Shown piece by piece: positions 18,393 to 27,571 of a stretch of DNA of 59,436 nucleotides (the stretch's first letter is position 1; each line of letters opens with the position of its first letter). The notes under the pieces are model-generated. The model searched no databases and was not told the DNA's origin. It worked only from the letters and a program-made list of their open reading frames with translations. The position numbers were made by a program, and so were the translations under genes. This DNA is from Candidatus Hodarchaeota archaeon (GTDB lineage: Archaea; Asgardarchaeota; Heimdallarchaeia; Hodarchaeales; Hodarchaeaceae): positions 1 to 59,436 of the forward strand of contig JAEOSR010000131.1 of assembly GCA_016840285.1 (NCBI GenBank). Reading direction: 5' to 3'.

Positions 18393-19289
18393 TTGGAAGA
18401 AAAGGACATTAAGAAATTCCGTGTGATTCTCAAACACGAGGATCCATCTACTGATATCAAAAATGTCAAAGGATTGCTGACATTCCAGAAGAATATGGTT
18501 ATTTTCATTCCCCAAAGTCGTGATCCATATTTGGAAAGATCCTATCCGATGAATGAATTTGTAAATGCCGACTTGGTTATATCCCGTGAATGGTTCAAGA
18601 AAAAGGAATTGGTGTCATTAAATTTTGCAAGAAACGATGTATCAGTTTTAGTCTCCTTTGAAACCATTGACATATCACCTGATTATCTTTTACAGGAAAT
18701 CCTCAAGTATCAGGAGCGCATTGCTGCAGGATCTATTTCTGGTGTTGTAGGATCCTTATTTGGAAAAATTAGTGAAGAAGGCCAAAAAATTGTTCGTGAA
18801 TTCGGAGCTATGATTCAATCTTCTTCTCAAGAAATAACTCAGGCATTAGATCAAACAAGACAATTTATAAGAGAAGCAACAAAGACAGCAAACCTCCTAG
18901 AATCGGATGATATAAAAATTAGTAGAAGTGGGAAAACTATTAACTTAGATGTAAATGATATTGATGAGATTCTTAAGAGATCTCTAGCATCTGAAAAGAT
19001 TGACGCAATGATTTCAGGTCTAATCGCTAAAGGCTTAATATCAGCAAAAAATCAAAAATTTCAGGAAGCCCTTGATGCTTTAAATATAGCACGAGAAGCA
19101 GCAGAGAATGAAAATATGGACGAATACACTGACATTGTAGATGATAGTATAAAACAAATTGAAACCGCAGAAAGTTCAGAGAACTTGAACATGGAATCTC
19201 TTAACAAAAAGGCTCTAAAGTATGCAAATGAAGCGCGTGATATTGTAGCAGAGTGGGAATCAGCGAAAAACAATGAATCAGAAGAATAG
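18393..19289 (+). CDS. Unassigned protein with PH/GRAM-like N-terminus
   Basis: 298 residues. The TTG start has GGAG eight bases upstream. Residues 1-105 alternate strands in a PH/GRAM-like order (FRVILKHED, KGLLTFQKNMVIFIP, SYPMNEFVNADLVIS, VSLNFARNDVSVLVSFE, then a closing helix). This is a pattern-level reading, not a family assignment. Residues 105-298 are helical, with an ISGLIAKGLISAKN-type helical pair that resembles a TPR. No signal peptide or membrane helix is present. Its 3' end overlaps the next gene by 17 bases, so the two are translated together. Confidence 0.5.
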   Translation: MEEKDIKKFRVILKHEDPSTDIKNVKGLLTFQKNMVIFIPQSRDPYLERSYPMNEFVNADLVISREWFKKKELVSLNFARNDVSVLVSFETIDISPDYLLQEILKYQERIAAGSISGVVGSLFGKISEEGQKIVREFGAMIQSSSQEITQALDQTRQFIREATKTANLLESDDIKISRSGKTINLDVNDIDEILKRSLASEKIDAMISGLIAKGLISAKNQKFQEALDALNIAREAAENENMDEYTDIVDDSIKQIETAESSENLNMESLNKKALKYANEARDIVAEWESAKNNESEE

Positions 19290-20394
19290 CTGGACCATAT
19301 TGTTTTTACTTATCTGTTCCTTACTTATTGTACCATATCATGTTTATTCTTGTTTCTCTTTATCGAATTACTACCCCTCAGTTAAATCTCTAAAGTTTGA
19401 TGCCATTCATGCTTACGATCTCATCCAGAAACAAGTTGACTTGGGAGCACGCTACCCTGGTTCTGAAGGTATTGAAGAAGCTAGGCATCTGATTGCTTCG
19501 GAACTCCTTCCGACTGAAAATTGGGTCATTAAATACCAAAATTTCTCAAAAAAATGGGACGATCAAGATGTCACCCTTGTGAATATTATTTGCACACCAA
19601 AGTCTTATATCTTGACACAACCGTCTTTTCTTCTAATGGCTCATTATGATACACGTTTATGGGCCAATAAAGACCCAGATCTTACAAAACAAAAGGATCC
19701 TGTCCTTGGAGCAAATGATGGCGCCTCTGGAGTCGCTGTAGCTTTAGAGCTTGGAAAGGTATTGCTTGAGGATTACAATTATTCAAATTTCCAGTTAGTA
19801 TTTTTCGATGGCGAAGACCAAGGCGGTATTATGGGATGGGATTGGATTCTTGGATCGCAATTCTATGTCGAATCACGAGAATTTAAGAGCCAGAATCTGT
19901 CATTTGCAATCCTATTTGATATGGTCGCAGGAACTAACGCCACATTTAAAAGAGAAAAGAATTCTGATCGATATGCAGGAAAGCTTGTTACGAAAATATG
20001 GAATGAAGCTGATGAATTAGGATTTAATAAGTATTTTATAAATCAAACCGGATCTCGAATAATAGATGATCATTTTCCTCTCATAGAAAATGATATCCCC
20101 GCGGTTGATATTATAGATGATTTTATCCATCGATTCAAACCATGGCACACAAGTTTTGACAATATGACCTTTATTGATACGAAAACCATAGAGGCTGTAG
20201 GACAGACCCTAGAATCAGCACTTATTCAGCTTTTAACCTCAACGGGGTGGTTATCAAATCTTTCAACTATCAATTATCAAACAAATTTTCCAATTTTCAA
20301 TTTCTTGAATGTCATTATCCTAATAACACTGGAAACCACACGTCGGAGGAAAAATCTAATATATCGGTATGACTCATCTTATAAGACAGAATGA
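19273..20394 (+). CDS. M28-family peptidase/glutaminyl-cyclase-like protein
   Basis: 373 residues. An N-terminal hydrophobic segment (ILFLLICSLLIVPYHVYS) acts as signal anchor. The zinc-enzyme core shows LLMAHYDTR near 118, GANDGASGVAVALELGKVL near 146 (metal-binding Asp), VFFDGEDQGG near 178 (catalytic Glu pair) and PWHTSFDN near 293 (His ligand). The FFDGED and IIDDHFPLI patterns are those of glutaminyl-peptide cyclotransferases, relatives of M28 aminopeptidases. A hydrophobic segment near 340-358 may anchor the C-terminus. It probably acts on the outer face of the membrane. Start overlaps the upstream gene by 17 bases. Confidence 0.75.
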   Translation: MNQKNSWTILFLLICSLLIVPYHVYSCFSLSNYYPSVKSLKFDAIHAYDLIQKQVDLGARYPGSEGIEEARHLIASELLPTENWVIKYQNFSKKWDDQDVTLVNIICTPKSYILTQPSFLLMAHYDTRLWANKDPDLTKQKDPVLGANDGASGVAVALELGKVLLEDYNYSNFQLVFFDGEDQGGIMGWDWILGSQFYVESREFKSQNLSFAILFDMVAGTNATFKREKNSDRYAGKLVTKIWNEADELGFNKYFINQTGSRIIDDHFPLIENDIPAVDIIDDFIHRFKPWHTSFDNMTFIDTKTIEAVGQTLESALIQLLTSTGWLSNLSTINYQTNFPIFNFLNVIILITLETTRRRKNLIYRYDSSYKTE

Positions 20395-20508
20395 TATTCA
20401 GTCCCGTAATATTTTATTTTAAACCTCACTCTCTCGAACCATTCAGAAAGTGATAAAGTATTTATTTTGTGTCTTAAAACAGACGAATCATAGCATGAGT
20501 GGACAAAT

Positions 20509-20976
20509 ATGGCTCCGACTAAAGAACTGAACACTGAATTAAAGTTTAGACCTCTCAAAGTGGGTGACGTTGATACTATCATTGAAATCGATGAAAAAAT
20601 TCTCCGAAGAAAACGATCCGTGTTATTTCGTAACCAATTAGAGGAACAAATTAAAAAACATGGCGAAGAGAGTTTTGGTGCAGTTACATCTGAGGGGACT
20701 CTCATTGGATATCTTATCGCTGAAACTGTTGTATACATTTATGGCACCGATGATTTAAGCGCTTGGATTATTTTGCTTGGTGTTGATCCTAAATATCAGG
20801 ATCATGGAGTAGGAACAGCTCTAGTGAAACAAGCACTTGATTATTTCAATCAAAAAGGAATTAAAACGATTCGTACCATCTGCGCGTGGAATTGGGGTGA
20901 CTTAGTTGAATTCTTTAGCTCTGTCGGATTCGACCTCTCCACTTACTTGACATTGGAACTGAATATTGGTTCATAG
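20509..20976 (+). CDS. GNAT family N-acetyltransferase
   Basis: 155 residues with the GNAT fold. It has an N-terminal FRPLKVGDVDTIIEID, a GTLIGYLIAE strand, the acetyl-CoA-binding loop LGVDPKYQDHGVGTALVKQAL (Q/R-x-x-G-x-G/A form) and a final WNWGDLVEFFSSVGF segment. The substrate is not evident; the family includes RimI-like protein N-acetyltransferases and small-molecule enzymes. A small DUF2080-like gene follows after 13 bases and may be co-transcribed. Confidence 0.85.
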   Translation: MAPTKELNTELKFRPLKVGDVDTIIEIDEKILRRKRSVLFRNQLEEQIKKHGEESFGAVTSEGTLIGYLIAETVVYIYGTDDLSAWIILLGVDPKYQDHGVGTALVKQALDYFNQKGIKTIRTICAWNWGDLVEFFSSVGFDLSTYLTLELNIGS

Positions 20977-20989
20977 GAGTACGAAAATA

Positions 20990-21136
20990 TTGAGTGAACT
21001 CATCCGTCAAAGTAAATTCGAAGTATATGGCGAAGAAATGTTGGAAAAAGAGGTAAAAAAGAGCGGGAATAGCGGACGGGTATATTTACCCCCATCGTGG
21101 ATAGGAAAGCGTGTTAAAATTATTCGAATGGATTAA
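20990..21136 (+). CDS. DUF2080-like small protein
   Basis: A 48-residue protein starting at TTG 20990 with GGAGT about ten bases upstream. Its second half, VKKSGNSGRVYLPPSWIGK, followed by RVKIIRMD, matches the DUF2080/AbrB-like pattern of small proteins often described as transposon-associated in archaea. The strand-loop-strand GNSGRVYLP is the swapped-hairpin DNA-binding motif. It lies 13 bases after the GNAT stop codon. No transposase adjoins it, although IS605 remnants occur elsewhere in the window. Confidence 0.65.
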   Translation: MSELIRQSKFEVYGEEMLEKEVKKSGNSGRVYLPPSWIGKRVKIIRMD

Positions 21137-21246
21137 TAAAAGTGTTAGAACAACACATAACTGGTTTATGTACTTTAAAATCCTCCTCTTTGTCGTAAGT
21201 ATTCTCAAACTTCCTTATAAAAGAATAAAGTTGGAGGAAATTCCAA

Positions 21247-22488
21247 TTAGTTGACATCAGACTGAGACAGTTCTTCTTCTTTTTCTTTCTTTTTCTGTAA
21301 AGCTTGAACGTTATCTCGAAGTTCGGATATCATGACACCTGATTCCTTATATAAACTGGTAGCTTCATCTAGATCGAAGAAAAGGTCATTTTCAATCCAT
21401 TTATGTTTACGGAACTTATAAAACGAAATACTACCAATCCTAGATTCAATAACAGGAATGTCTCTTTGAAAGAGATTAGTCATTTCTTCAGATGATAGAT
21501 TGGTAAGTTTTGCAAAAGTTTCAGATACAAAAACTTTACACCGTTCTAGTTCGGTCTTGATCTTCACCAATTCACCCTGATATTCTGTAATGATCGGTTT
21601 TTTTATTTCCTTACATATCTTAATTATTTCATCATTATCCACATTAAATAAATAATCCTCATAGTATTGAATCGCGATTAAACTATCACCCTGCGCAGCT
21701 TTCTCAATTTCAGAAACAATTATTTCAGATGGTAATTGTTTTAACGCCCAGATCACTTTTGCTTGAACATCAACGTCTCTATCTTTTGCTGCAGCTAATA
21801 AAGGAAGAGCTGAATCATTATGTTTTATTTTACCTAATGCTTCTGCCGCATTTCCACGAGTTTCTTTATCTTTGTCTTTTAGGGTCTTAATTAACACGTT
21901 ATTTGCTTGAGGATTACCTAATTCACCAAGACTCCAACACATTTCACGACGAGGATATTCTTCTTTCTCCTTTTCAAGGGCTTTTATTAAAGGTTCTACA
22001 GCATTGTGAGTTTTTATCTGCCCTAAAGCATGAGCAGCATTTTCTCGTATGTCAGAAGTTTCAGTATCGGACAATGCTTTAATAAGTCCTGATCCCGCTT
22101 CCTTTGCCACATCTTCCATTTCCCCTAATTGCTTGGCAACCATGGCACGAAAGTCTGGGTCTTCATCTGTTTCTAAGTACTTAATCAATGGATTAATAGT
22201 TGATTTATTTGCGATTTCACCAAGAGCTTCTACAGCACCAAATCTCACAGTCCAATAGTCTACAGATGGATCTAAAGCAGCCAGTAGTTTTGGAATAGCC
22301 ATTTGATGATAGTTTTTACCCAAAACAACTAGTTGATTGACCGCTGAGGCCCGAATAAGCAACGAGTGATCACGTAAGTAACTAATCATCACGTCACACA
22401 GCGCATCAGGAGGCAATTCTTGGTCGTCAGGTATTTGCATGATTTCTCGAATGGTAGGGTCTATATCTTCCTCTTTATCTGGGGTCAC
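21247..22488 (-). CDS. HEAT-repeat protein
   Basis: 413 residues. Residues 30-270 consist of about seven PBS-lyase-type HEAT repeats, each about 31 residues with the signature ALG-I/L-K and paired helices (VEALGEIANKSTINPLI, AHALGQIKTHNAVEPLIKAL, AEALGKIKHNDSALPLLAAA). The C-terminal 140 residues are helical and charged, ending in a coiled coil. HEAT repeats mediate protein-protein contacts; in phycobilisome and deoxyhypusine contexts they are enzymatic, but no such active site is visible here. GTG start with AAGGAG upstream. No obvious operon partner. Confidence 0.8.
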   Translation of the reverse strand: MTPDKEEDIDPTIREIMQIPDDQELPPDALCDVMISYLRDHSLLIRASAVNQLVVLGKNYHQMAIPKLLAALDPSVDYWTVRFGAVEALGEIANKSTINPLIKYLETDEDPDFRAMVAKQLGEMEDVAKEAGSGLIKALSDTETSDIRENAAHALGQIKTHNAVEPLIKALEKEKEEYPRREMCWSLGELGNPQANNVLIKTLKDKDKETRGNAAEALGKIKHNDSALPLLAAAKDRDVDVQAKVIWALKQLPSEIIVSEIEKAAQGDSLIAIQYYEDYLFNVDNDEIIKICKEIKKPIITEYQGELVKIKTELERCKVFVSETFAKLTNLSSEEMTNLFQRDIPVIESRIGSISFYKFRKHKWIENDLFFDLDEATSLYKESGVMISELRDNVQALQKKKEKEEELSQSDVN

Positions 22489-22746
22489 AGTTATTACTCC
22501 TTAAATGAGCTTATCTTTTAATTTAAACAATTATTAAGTGGTATCTAACTATTCGCTAAATGAATCATACCTGAAGTGAGGGACATTTCTTCCCAGAGCG
22601 ATAATAATTCAAGAACTTATCGATATAGATGCCATCGATTTTACTGAATATAAATTGCTCCATTTATTAAATATACATTTAACTGAAAGTAAAGCTCTAC
22701 GAAAAATGATTTCTTTTATAAAGGGAAAAATGGTACCTTTAAGCTT

Positions 22747-23229
22747 TTAACCAATCCGAACCTCTACTATTTGTTGTTTCGTTCTTAAGTTTGAGGACAA
22801 AAAGCGGCCTTCTACGGAAGAAAGCTCCATCATTAGTGGATTGTTCGTCCAAGCGCAACGAATTGAAGCCCCTTCAAAAATTCGTTCTGTGATCTCGGGA
22901 TTTCCCCTTACTATGACTGGTTCTTGAAATTCAAAACCATTTCCTCCCTTTTTTACTTGTAGAAAAAAAACAGAGAGAGCTATCCCTCGTTTCATCATAC
23001 TAGATACATTTTCCTCTACTTCAATTGCTTGATTCTCCACATTCCAGGAAATTCGAGCACGAATACGTCGCGGCTCAGGTTGTTCAATATTGATAAACCG
23101 CATACCAGTAATGAAAAATCCTGTTCTATTCCGACCATCTTCATCCTTCAATCCTTTCACATTGAGATGACTTTCAACGTCAATTATGGGGTAGATTTCG
23201 ATTTTTTTTATTTCATCGATCCTTGTCAT
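22747..23229 (-). CDS. Hypothetical protein, beta-rich
   Basis: 160 residues, not recognised. It is beta-rich with alternating polar and hydrophobic residues (RRIRARISWNVENQAIEVEENV) and no membrane segment, signal peptide or metal motif. The start at 23229 has an AGAGG upstream. It is a single gene on the minus strand between the HEAT-repeat gene and an aminotransferase gene. Confidence 0.6.
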   Translation of the reverse strand: MTRIDEIKKIEIYPIIDVESHLNVKGLKDEDGRNRTGFFITGMRFINIEQPEPRRIRARISWNVENQAIEVEENVSSMMKRGIALSVFFLQVKKGGNGFEFQEPVIVRGNPEITERIFEGASIRCAWTNNPLMMELSSVEGRFLSSNLRTKQQIVEVRIG

Positions 23230-23485
23230 GATGGCCTCTATCCGCTGTAAATAGGTTTATTATTCATGTAAACAACATGAAAAATGTGTAGATCACTATC
23301 TTGAATATTTACAGACCTATAATATAAATAATTCTCCAAGGTACTATAATCTTTCTTACCTCTCGTAAGATAATATTAATTGACATTACGAGGAGAATAG
23401 TCATTCAATTGAGGAATAATTCCCTTAACGGTTTCTAATAGTAAGACTCCTTATGTTGAATTATCGCTATCATTCTATTCTTAAT

Positions 23486-24670
23486 TCATCTTCTCATTTT
23501 AGTTTTCATAAAGGATTCAACATGATTCATGGCCTCCCTCATAATTGAAACCTCAGGAAGCACAACAGATCGGAAATGTCCTTTTCCAAGCTCTCCGAAA
23601 CCACTTCCGAAGACAAAAAGTACACCTGTTTCTTGAAGAAGATCCAACACGAAACGACGGTCATCAATATCTATATCAATACGAGGGAACGCGTAAAAAG
23701 CACCCTTGGGAGTTACGACTGATAATCCACTCATCTCATTTATTCGTTTAGAAAAATAATTCGCACGTTCTTTCAGTTTTTCGATGACAGTTGTTAAGAA
23801 ATCCATCTCTTTGTTTAAGATTTTACTTACAGCTACTTGTACTGGACTATTTGCACACAATCGAATCCGTGACTGTTTTGCTAATGCTTCCCAGAATTCT
23901 GAGTAAATATCGTTTTCATCTCTCAAAATTGCCCATCCCAGTCGCCATCCTGGAGAAAGCAATGTTTTAGAAATACCATTTAGTTCCAGAACTGGTATAT
24001 CTGTTAATGAAGCCGTTGAACGAAAATCTTTTTCAAATGTCAATAAATCATAGATTTCATCAGAGATTAATAGAAGATTATGTTCACCAGCGAGGTTTGC
24101 AATCTTTTTCACCATGCTTTGAGAATAGACTGCTCCTGTAGGATTATTTGGGTTGATCATTAAGATTGCTTGGGTTTTAGAGGAAATTTTTTTCCTTATA
24201 TCCTCAATATCTGGTTGCCAACCTTCTTTTTCTAGAGTGTGATACTCAACTGGCTTAATATTATGGTAATTTAAATAGGATAGATAAGGAGGATAAGCAG
24301 GAGAAGGAATTAATATTTCCGATCCAGCCTTAATACTTGCAGAAATAAACAATATCGCTTCTGAAACTCCTGATGTAACTAAAATCTTATTAGGATCAAT
24401 ATCTGTCCCCCAAAGCCTTTTTTGTCTTTTTACTATTTCCTTGCGTAGACCAGGATCCCCCGCTGAATCACTATAATAATTGGCTTTATCTTTTATAATT
24501 GCGTCTACTAGTGCCTGTTTTAAATAATCGGGAGTATCAAAGTCGAATTTATCAGGATCACCTATATTGAAGTAATAAAGCTTTTTTCCCTGTTGTTCTA
24601 CCTTTTTAGCTAAAATCACAATATCTCTAATAGCATATTTTATATTAATAACATTTGGAGAGAGTTCCAT
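23486..24670 (-). CDS. Class I aminotransferase, alanine/aspartate type
   Basis: About 394 residues, PLP-dependent. Signatures are YYFNIGDPDKFDFDTP near 35, SDSAGDPGLRKEI, VTSGVSEAI, INPNNPTGAV near 175, SDEIYDLL and the PLP-lysine motif ELNGISKTLLSPGWRLGW near 235. The INIKYAIRDIV start and NIGDP pattern are those of archaeal alanine-aminotransferase-like proteins. I chose the ATG at 24670 because GAAGGT sits about nine bases upstream and it gives the usual family length; earlier in-frame starts lack a ribosome-binding site at a workable distance. Confidence 0.86.
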   Translation of the reverse strand: MELSPNVINIKYAIRDIVILAKKVEQQGKKLYYFNIGDPDKFDFDTPDYLKQALVDAIIKDKANYYSDSAGDPGLRKEIVKRQKRLWGTDIDPNKILVTSGVSEAILFISASIKAGSEILIPSPAYPPYLSYLNYHNIKPVEYHTLEKEGWQPDIEDIRKKISSKTQAILMINPNNPTGAVYSQSMVKKIANLAGEHNLLLISDEIYDLLTFEKDFRSTASLTDIPVLELNGISKTLLSPGWRLGWAILRDENDIYSEFWEALAKQSRIRLCANSPVQVAVSKILNKEMDFLTTVIEKLKERANYFSKRINEMSGLSVVTPKGAFYAFPRIDIDIDDRRFVLDLLQETGVLFVFGSGFGELGKGHFRSVVLPEVSIMREAMNHVESFMKTKMRR

Positions 24671-24748
24671 GAGTGTACCTTCTTTGAATGCGGACATACT
24701 CCGTTCTATATTTGAAGTAAGAGAATCAACCTGAAAGGACAACATCAA

Positions 24749-25095
24749 GCTGTTAAATACGTTGTTTAATCAACATTTACTTAAATTCTTTCATTTCTTT
24801 ACACAAGAAGATTATCATTTTTTAGGTACATTTTTAGATATTAAGGCTACTCAGTCTCTTTTTTTTATATCCTCCATGAATTTTACCCATATAAAGTTAA
24901 TGTCCATTTTTTTGATATGGTAAATTGACCCTAGCCATCCACATTACAAATGTCTTTCTTAAAAAACCAAAGAAGTGTAATTCTATAATATTGTCGGATT
25001 TAGTCGAATGAAATCCTACACCTTCATTGCTCAAAGAAAATTTGCAGGCCTTTTTTAAATTTTAAAAATGTAGGATGATTAATTCGTAACAACAC
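24749..25095. other. Divergent intergenic region
   Basis: About 350 bases between the minus-strand aminotransferase and the plus-strand roadblock gene. It is AT-rich with T-runs, presumably holding both promoters. No gene or structured RNA is seen. Confidence 0.35.
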
Positions 25096-25113
25096 TTGAA
25101 GAAGGTTTTCTAT

Positions 25114-25803
25114 TTGAGTACTGATGTAGAATCGTTATCTGTACTTATTGATTCTATTGTAGAGCTTGGAGCTAAAATATGTGTTTTGTCAGACATTTCA
25201 GGGTTACCAATTGTAACCCGATCAAAAATAGATACAGAAGACGTCGAAATAGCTCTTAGCGCTCTTAGTAGCCTTGTTATTTCAACAGGAGACACTATCG
25301 CACGAGAGTTAGAAGGAAATTTTGTCAATATGTCCGTTCGAACAAGTGGGGGTCTACTTCTCTCTACTGTAATCGATTCAAATCCTAAAGTTGTGCTTAC
25401 TGCTATTGTTGATGAAAATCTTGAGACCACCATCATCCATGAGATGCGTCGGCTTCAACCAAATATTTCCAACGCAATTGAAGGGGTAGCTATTGAAATA
25501 AAAGAACGTGAAAGACTTCAAGCTCCTGATCAGCGTAAAATTCTCACTTTTTTTGATTCATTCTCTCATAAAGTTAATCAAGCAGTCTCTGCCAATGATT
25601 TGATTAGTATTACTCAAGCTGCAAAAGATGACCTTTTCACACTAGTCAATTCAGGAACAATTTCTTATGAAATGAATCGCTTCGCCCTAAAATTGGAAAA
25701 ACATATCCAATTCAAAACTGTCAATCCAGAAACTCTTTCTAAAGTTAAAGAAGAGATTAATAAAGCTATCGAAGATTGGAAAAGACGTCTTTTGCCAGAC
25801 TAA
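25114..25803 (+). CDS. Roadblock-like domain protein with helical tail
   Basis: About 229 residues. Residues 1-115 have the roadblock/LC7 pattern: LSVLIDSIVELGAKICVLSD then ISGLPIVTRS, a long helix containing ALSALSSLVISTGDTIARE and a final strand VVLTAIVDENL. Residues 120-229 are helical and charged. It is probably a regulator or scaffold for a small GTPase. I prefer the TTG at 25114 because GAAGGT precedes it at the right distance; a TTG at 25096 is also open. It has no close neighbour on the same strand. Confidence 0.72.
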   Translation: MSTDVESLSVLIDSIVELGAKICVLSDISGLPIVTRSKIDTEDVEIALSALSSLVISTGDTIARELEGNFVNMSVRTSGGLLLSTVIDSNPKVVLTAIVDENLETTIIHEMRRLQPNISNAIEGVAIEIKERERLQAPDQRKILTFFDSFSHKVNQAVSANDLISITQAAKDDLFTLVNSGTISYEMNRFALKLEKHIQFKTVNPETLSKVKEEINKAIEDWKRRLLPD

Positions 25804-26701
25804 TTCTTTTTTATGTTTTGCTTCAGGTAAAAATTGGAATTTTTTGCTTACTTTTTTCCATGAATCTTTTTACTTACCCGTAACTGGTAGTTCAATGTTT
25901 TTTTTTAATGAAAAAATCTCGTATTCATAAATTCCAGCAAGATGGAAACGCCTATAAGGAAATCAGATAATAGTAAGAACCTACACATTAATAAGAGGTA
26001 TTTTAAGTGTAATCTGATCTATGTCAAGGTGTATTTTTCAAGACCTGACAGGTAAGAATTTAATTAGTGTCAAACTACAATATATCTCTAGGAACATTCG
26101 TACTTGAAAAGTGTTTCAAAGTAACTCGCCAGCTTATGCCTCGGTCATCACTAGGTATTTTCTCATCCATGACCTGAAAGTGCCTAGTGTGATATCACTT
26201 TCACATTCCCTCAAGTCATTGGATCATGTTTAAGCATCTACCTGTCAAAGTAAAAAACAGTGTTAAGGGCTCTATTTTCGCAAAAACAAGATTCATTTAT
26301 ACGGGAAAATTTATAATCTTGTATGTAATAATGTAATACAAGAAAGAAAAGGCTTCAGTTCGCTTAACTCTTTTTATGGTTACCGCAAACCACCTTTTCT
26401 TTCCACCTTTTCTCAACCCTATGTTTTCTCCATGTTTTATTTGATTCCTACGATTTTTAGCTTTGGGTAGTTTTAGGATTATCGAGTGTCATGGGTGTGT
26501 AGAAGTAATCCAGCAAAAACTTTTTTGTCGGCTTCTTTTCGCTAATATCTCCATTCACGAAGAAATTTTATTTTAGATTAAACGACAAAAAAGACAAATA
26601 AAAGGGTGATAGAATGAAACACCTTCAGTATTACTCAAAGATGTTTATTAAATAAATGATAATAGAAAAAAAAAGAGAAACCTTTGGAGGGCGAAAATCA
26701 C
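25804..26701. other. Long gene-free stretch with possible RNA structure
   Basis: About 900 bases without a gene I can support. The segment 26047-26247 is bounded by a perfect 9-base inverted repeat (TGACAGGTA/TACCTGTCA). Inside it GGTCAT (26143) can pair with ATGACC (26169), and CACTAGG (26149) with CCTAGTG (26183), in a crossed order. GTGATATCAC at 26188 is palindromic. A further CTTGTAT/ATACAAG hairpin lies at 26318-26342. This could be a non-coding RNA; it fits no class I know. Confidence 0.4.
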
Positions 26702-27406
26702 CTACTCTGCTGCAAGGCCTATTAAGAAGTTCATGATTGAGCTAGCATTCTCTGCACTTTCACGCTGGATCCCACAATTCGCACACACGGAATATTGCAA
26801 GCTGTGACTTTTTCCCCAATACTTAATTTTGTAAGTTCCCTGCCAGTATTTTCCTCCGCATTCACAATCATCACCAGGAGACTCCATAAAATTAGTTTCC
26901 ACTTGTCGTACTTGACCTACGACTTTGCGAAGATAAATACTGGGATTACTTATTTTGTGTATGCTTTCTGAATCAAATCTGGTTTCCAAAAATGTAATCT
27001 TACTTAGATAGGGATATTTTCCTGTATAATCAATGTGTAGCAATTCGGGAGTCAAAATTCCGTTCGTAACAAATATAAAATGAATATCCTCTAGATTATC
27101 TCCTTGGATTTGTCCCAAACTATCATTTAAGGCAATATCTCCTAGAAAATGAGCAACAAGTTCTTCAGACTCAACAGATTTCACAAAAGTCTTTTTACTC
27201 TTAGGATCTAATGTAAAAATATCTGCAATTTCTCCATTGATTAAGGGGAGGAGGGGTTTAATATCATTCCGTGAGGCCAAAGGAGTGGTCGTTCGTGATA
27301 ATGCATGATGAGCAATTCGATGACTATTTGTTTTTAAATAATCTATTATTACTCTGAGATATAGAAATCGTTTACGGTCAGGGGAGGAGCTTCTGGCTTC
27401 AAACAT
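26702..27406 (-). CDS. Hypothetical protein with C-terminal zinc ribbon
   Basis: 234 residues, not assigned to a family. The N-terminal 170 residues are mixed alpha/beta, with HIDYTGKYPYLSKITFLE in the middle. Residues 178-215 hold a CECGG...CANCG pair of CxC/CxxC motifs separated by a beta-rich YWQGTYKIKYWG segment, which should bind one zinc. No signal peptide or membrane helix. It is divergent from the following plus-strand gene. Confidence 0.6.
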   Translation of the reverse strand: MFEARSSSPDRKRFLYLRVIIDYLKTNSHRIAHHALSRTTTPLASRNDIKPLLPLINGEIADIFTLDPKSKKTFVKSVESEELVAHFLGDIALNDSLGQIQGDNLEDIHFIFVTNGILTPELLHIDYTGKYPYLSKITFLETRFDSESIHKISNPSIYLRKVVGQVRQVETNFMESPGDDCECGGKYWQGTYKIKYWGKSHSLQYSVCANCGIQRESAENASSIMNFLIGLAAE

Positions 27407-27571
27407 TTGGATAAATTCCTTCTACGCATTCATCAAAACTTTTGTAATTTACACTTTTCAACATTTGTTTTTAATAAGTATGTCTAGTATTAGTCACTAC
27501 ATGCTCTCACTCATTCATTCCGTAGCATTTAGTACAGGTTTCAGGTTTCTGTTACCATTCAGGTTATTTAC

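Noticed and set aside
26101..26250. C/D-box guide RNA (a GTGATGA is present on the minus strand near 26150)
   Set aside because: No matching CTGA D or D' box lies at the right distance.
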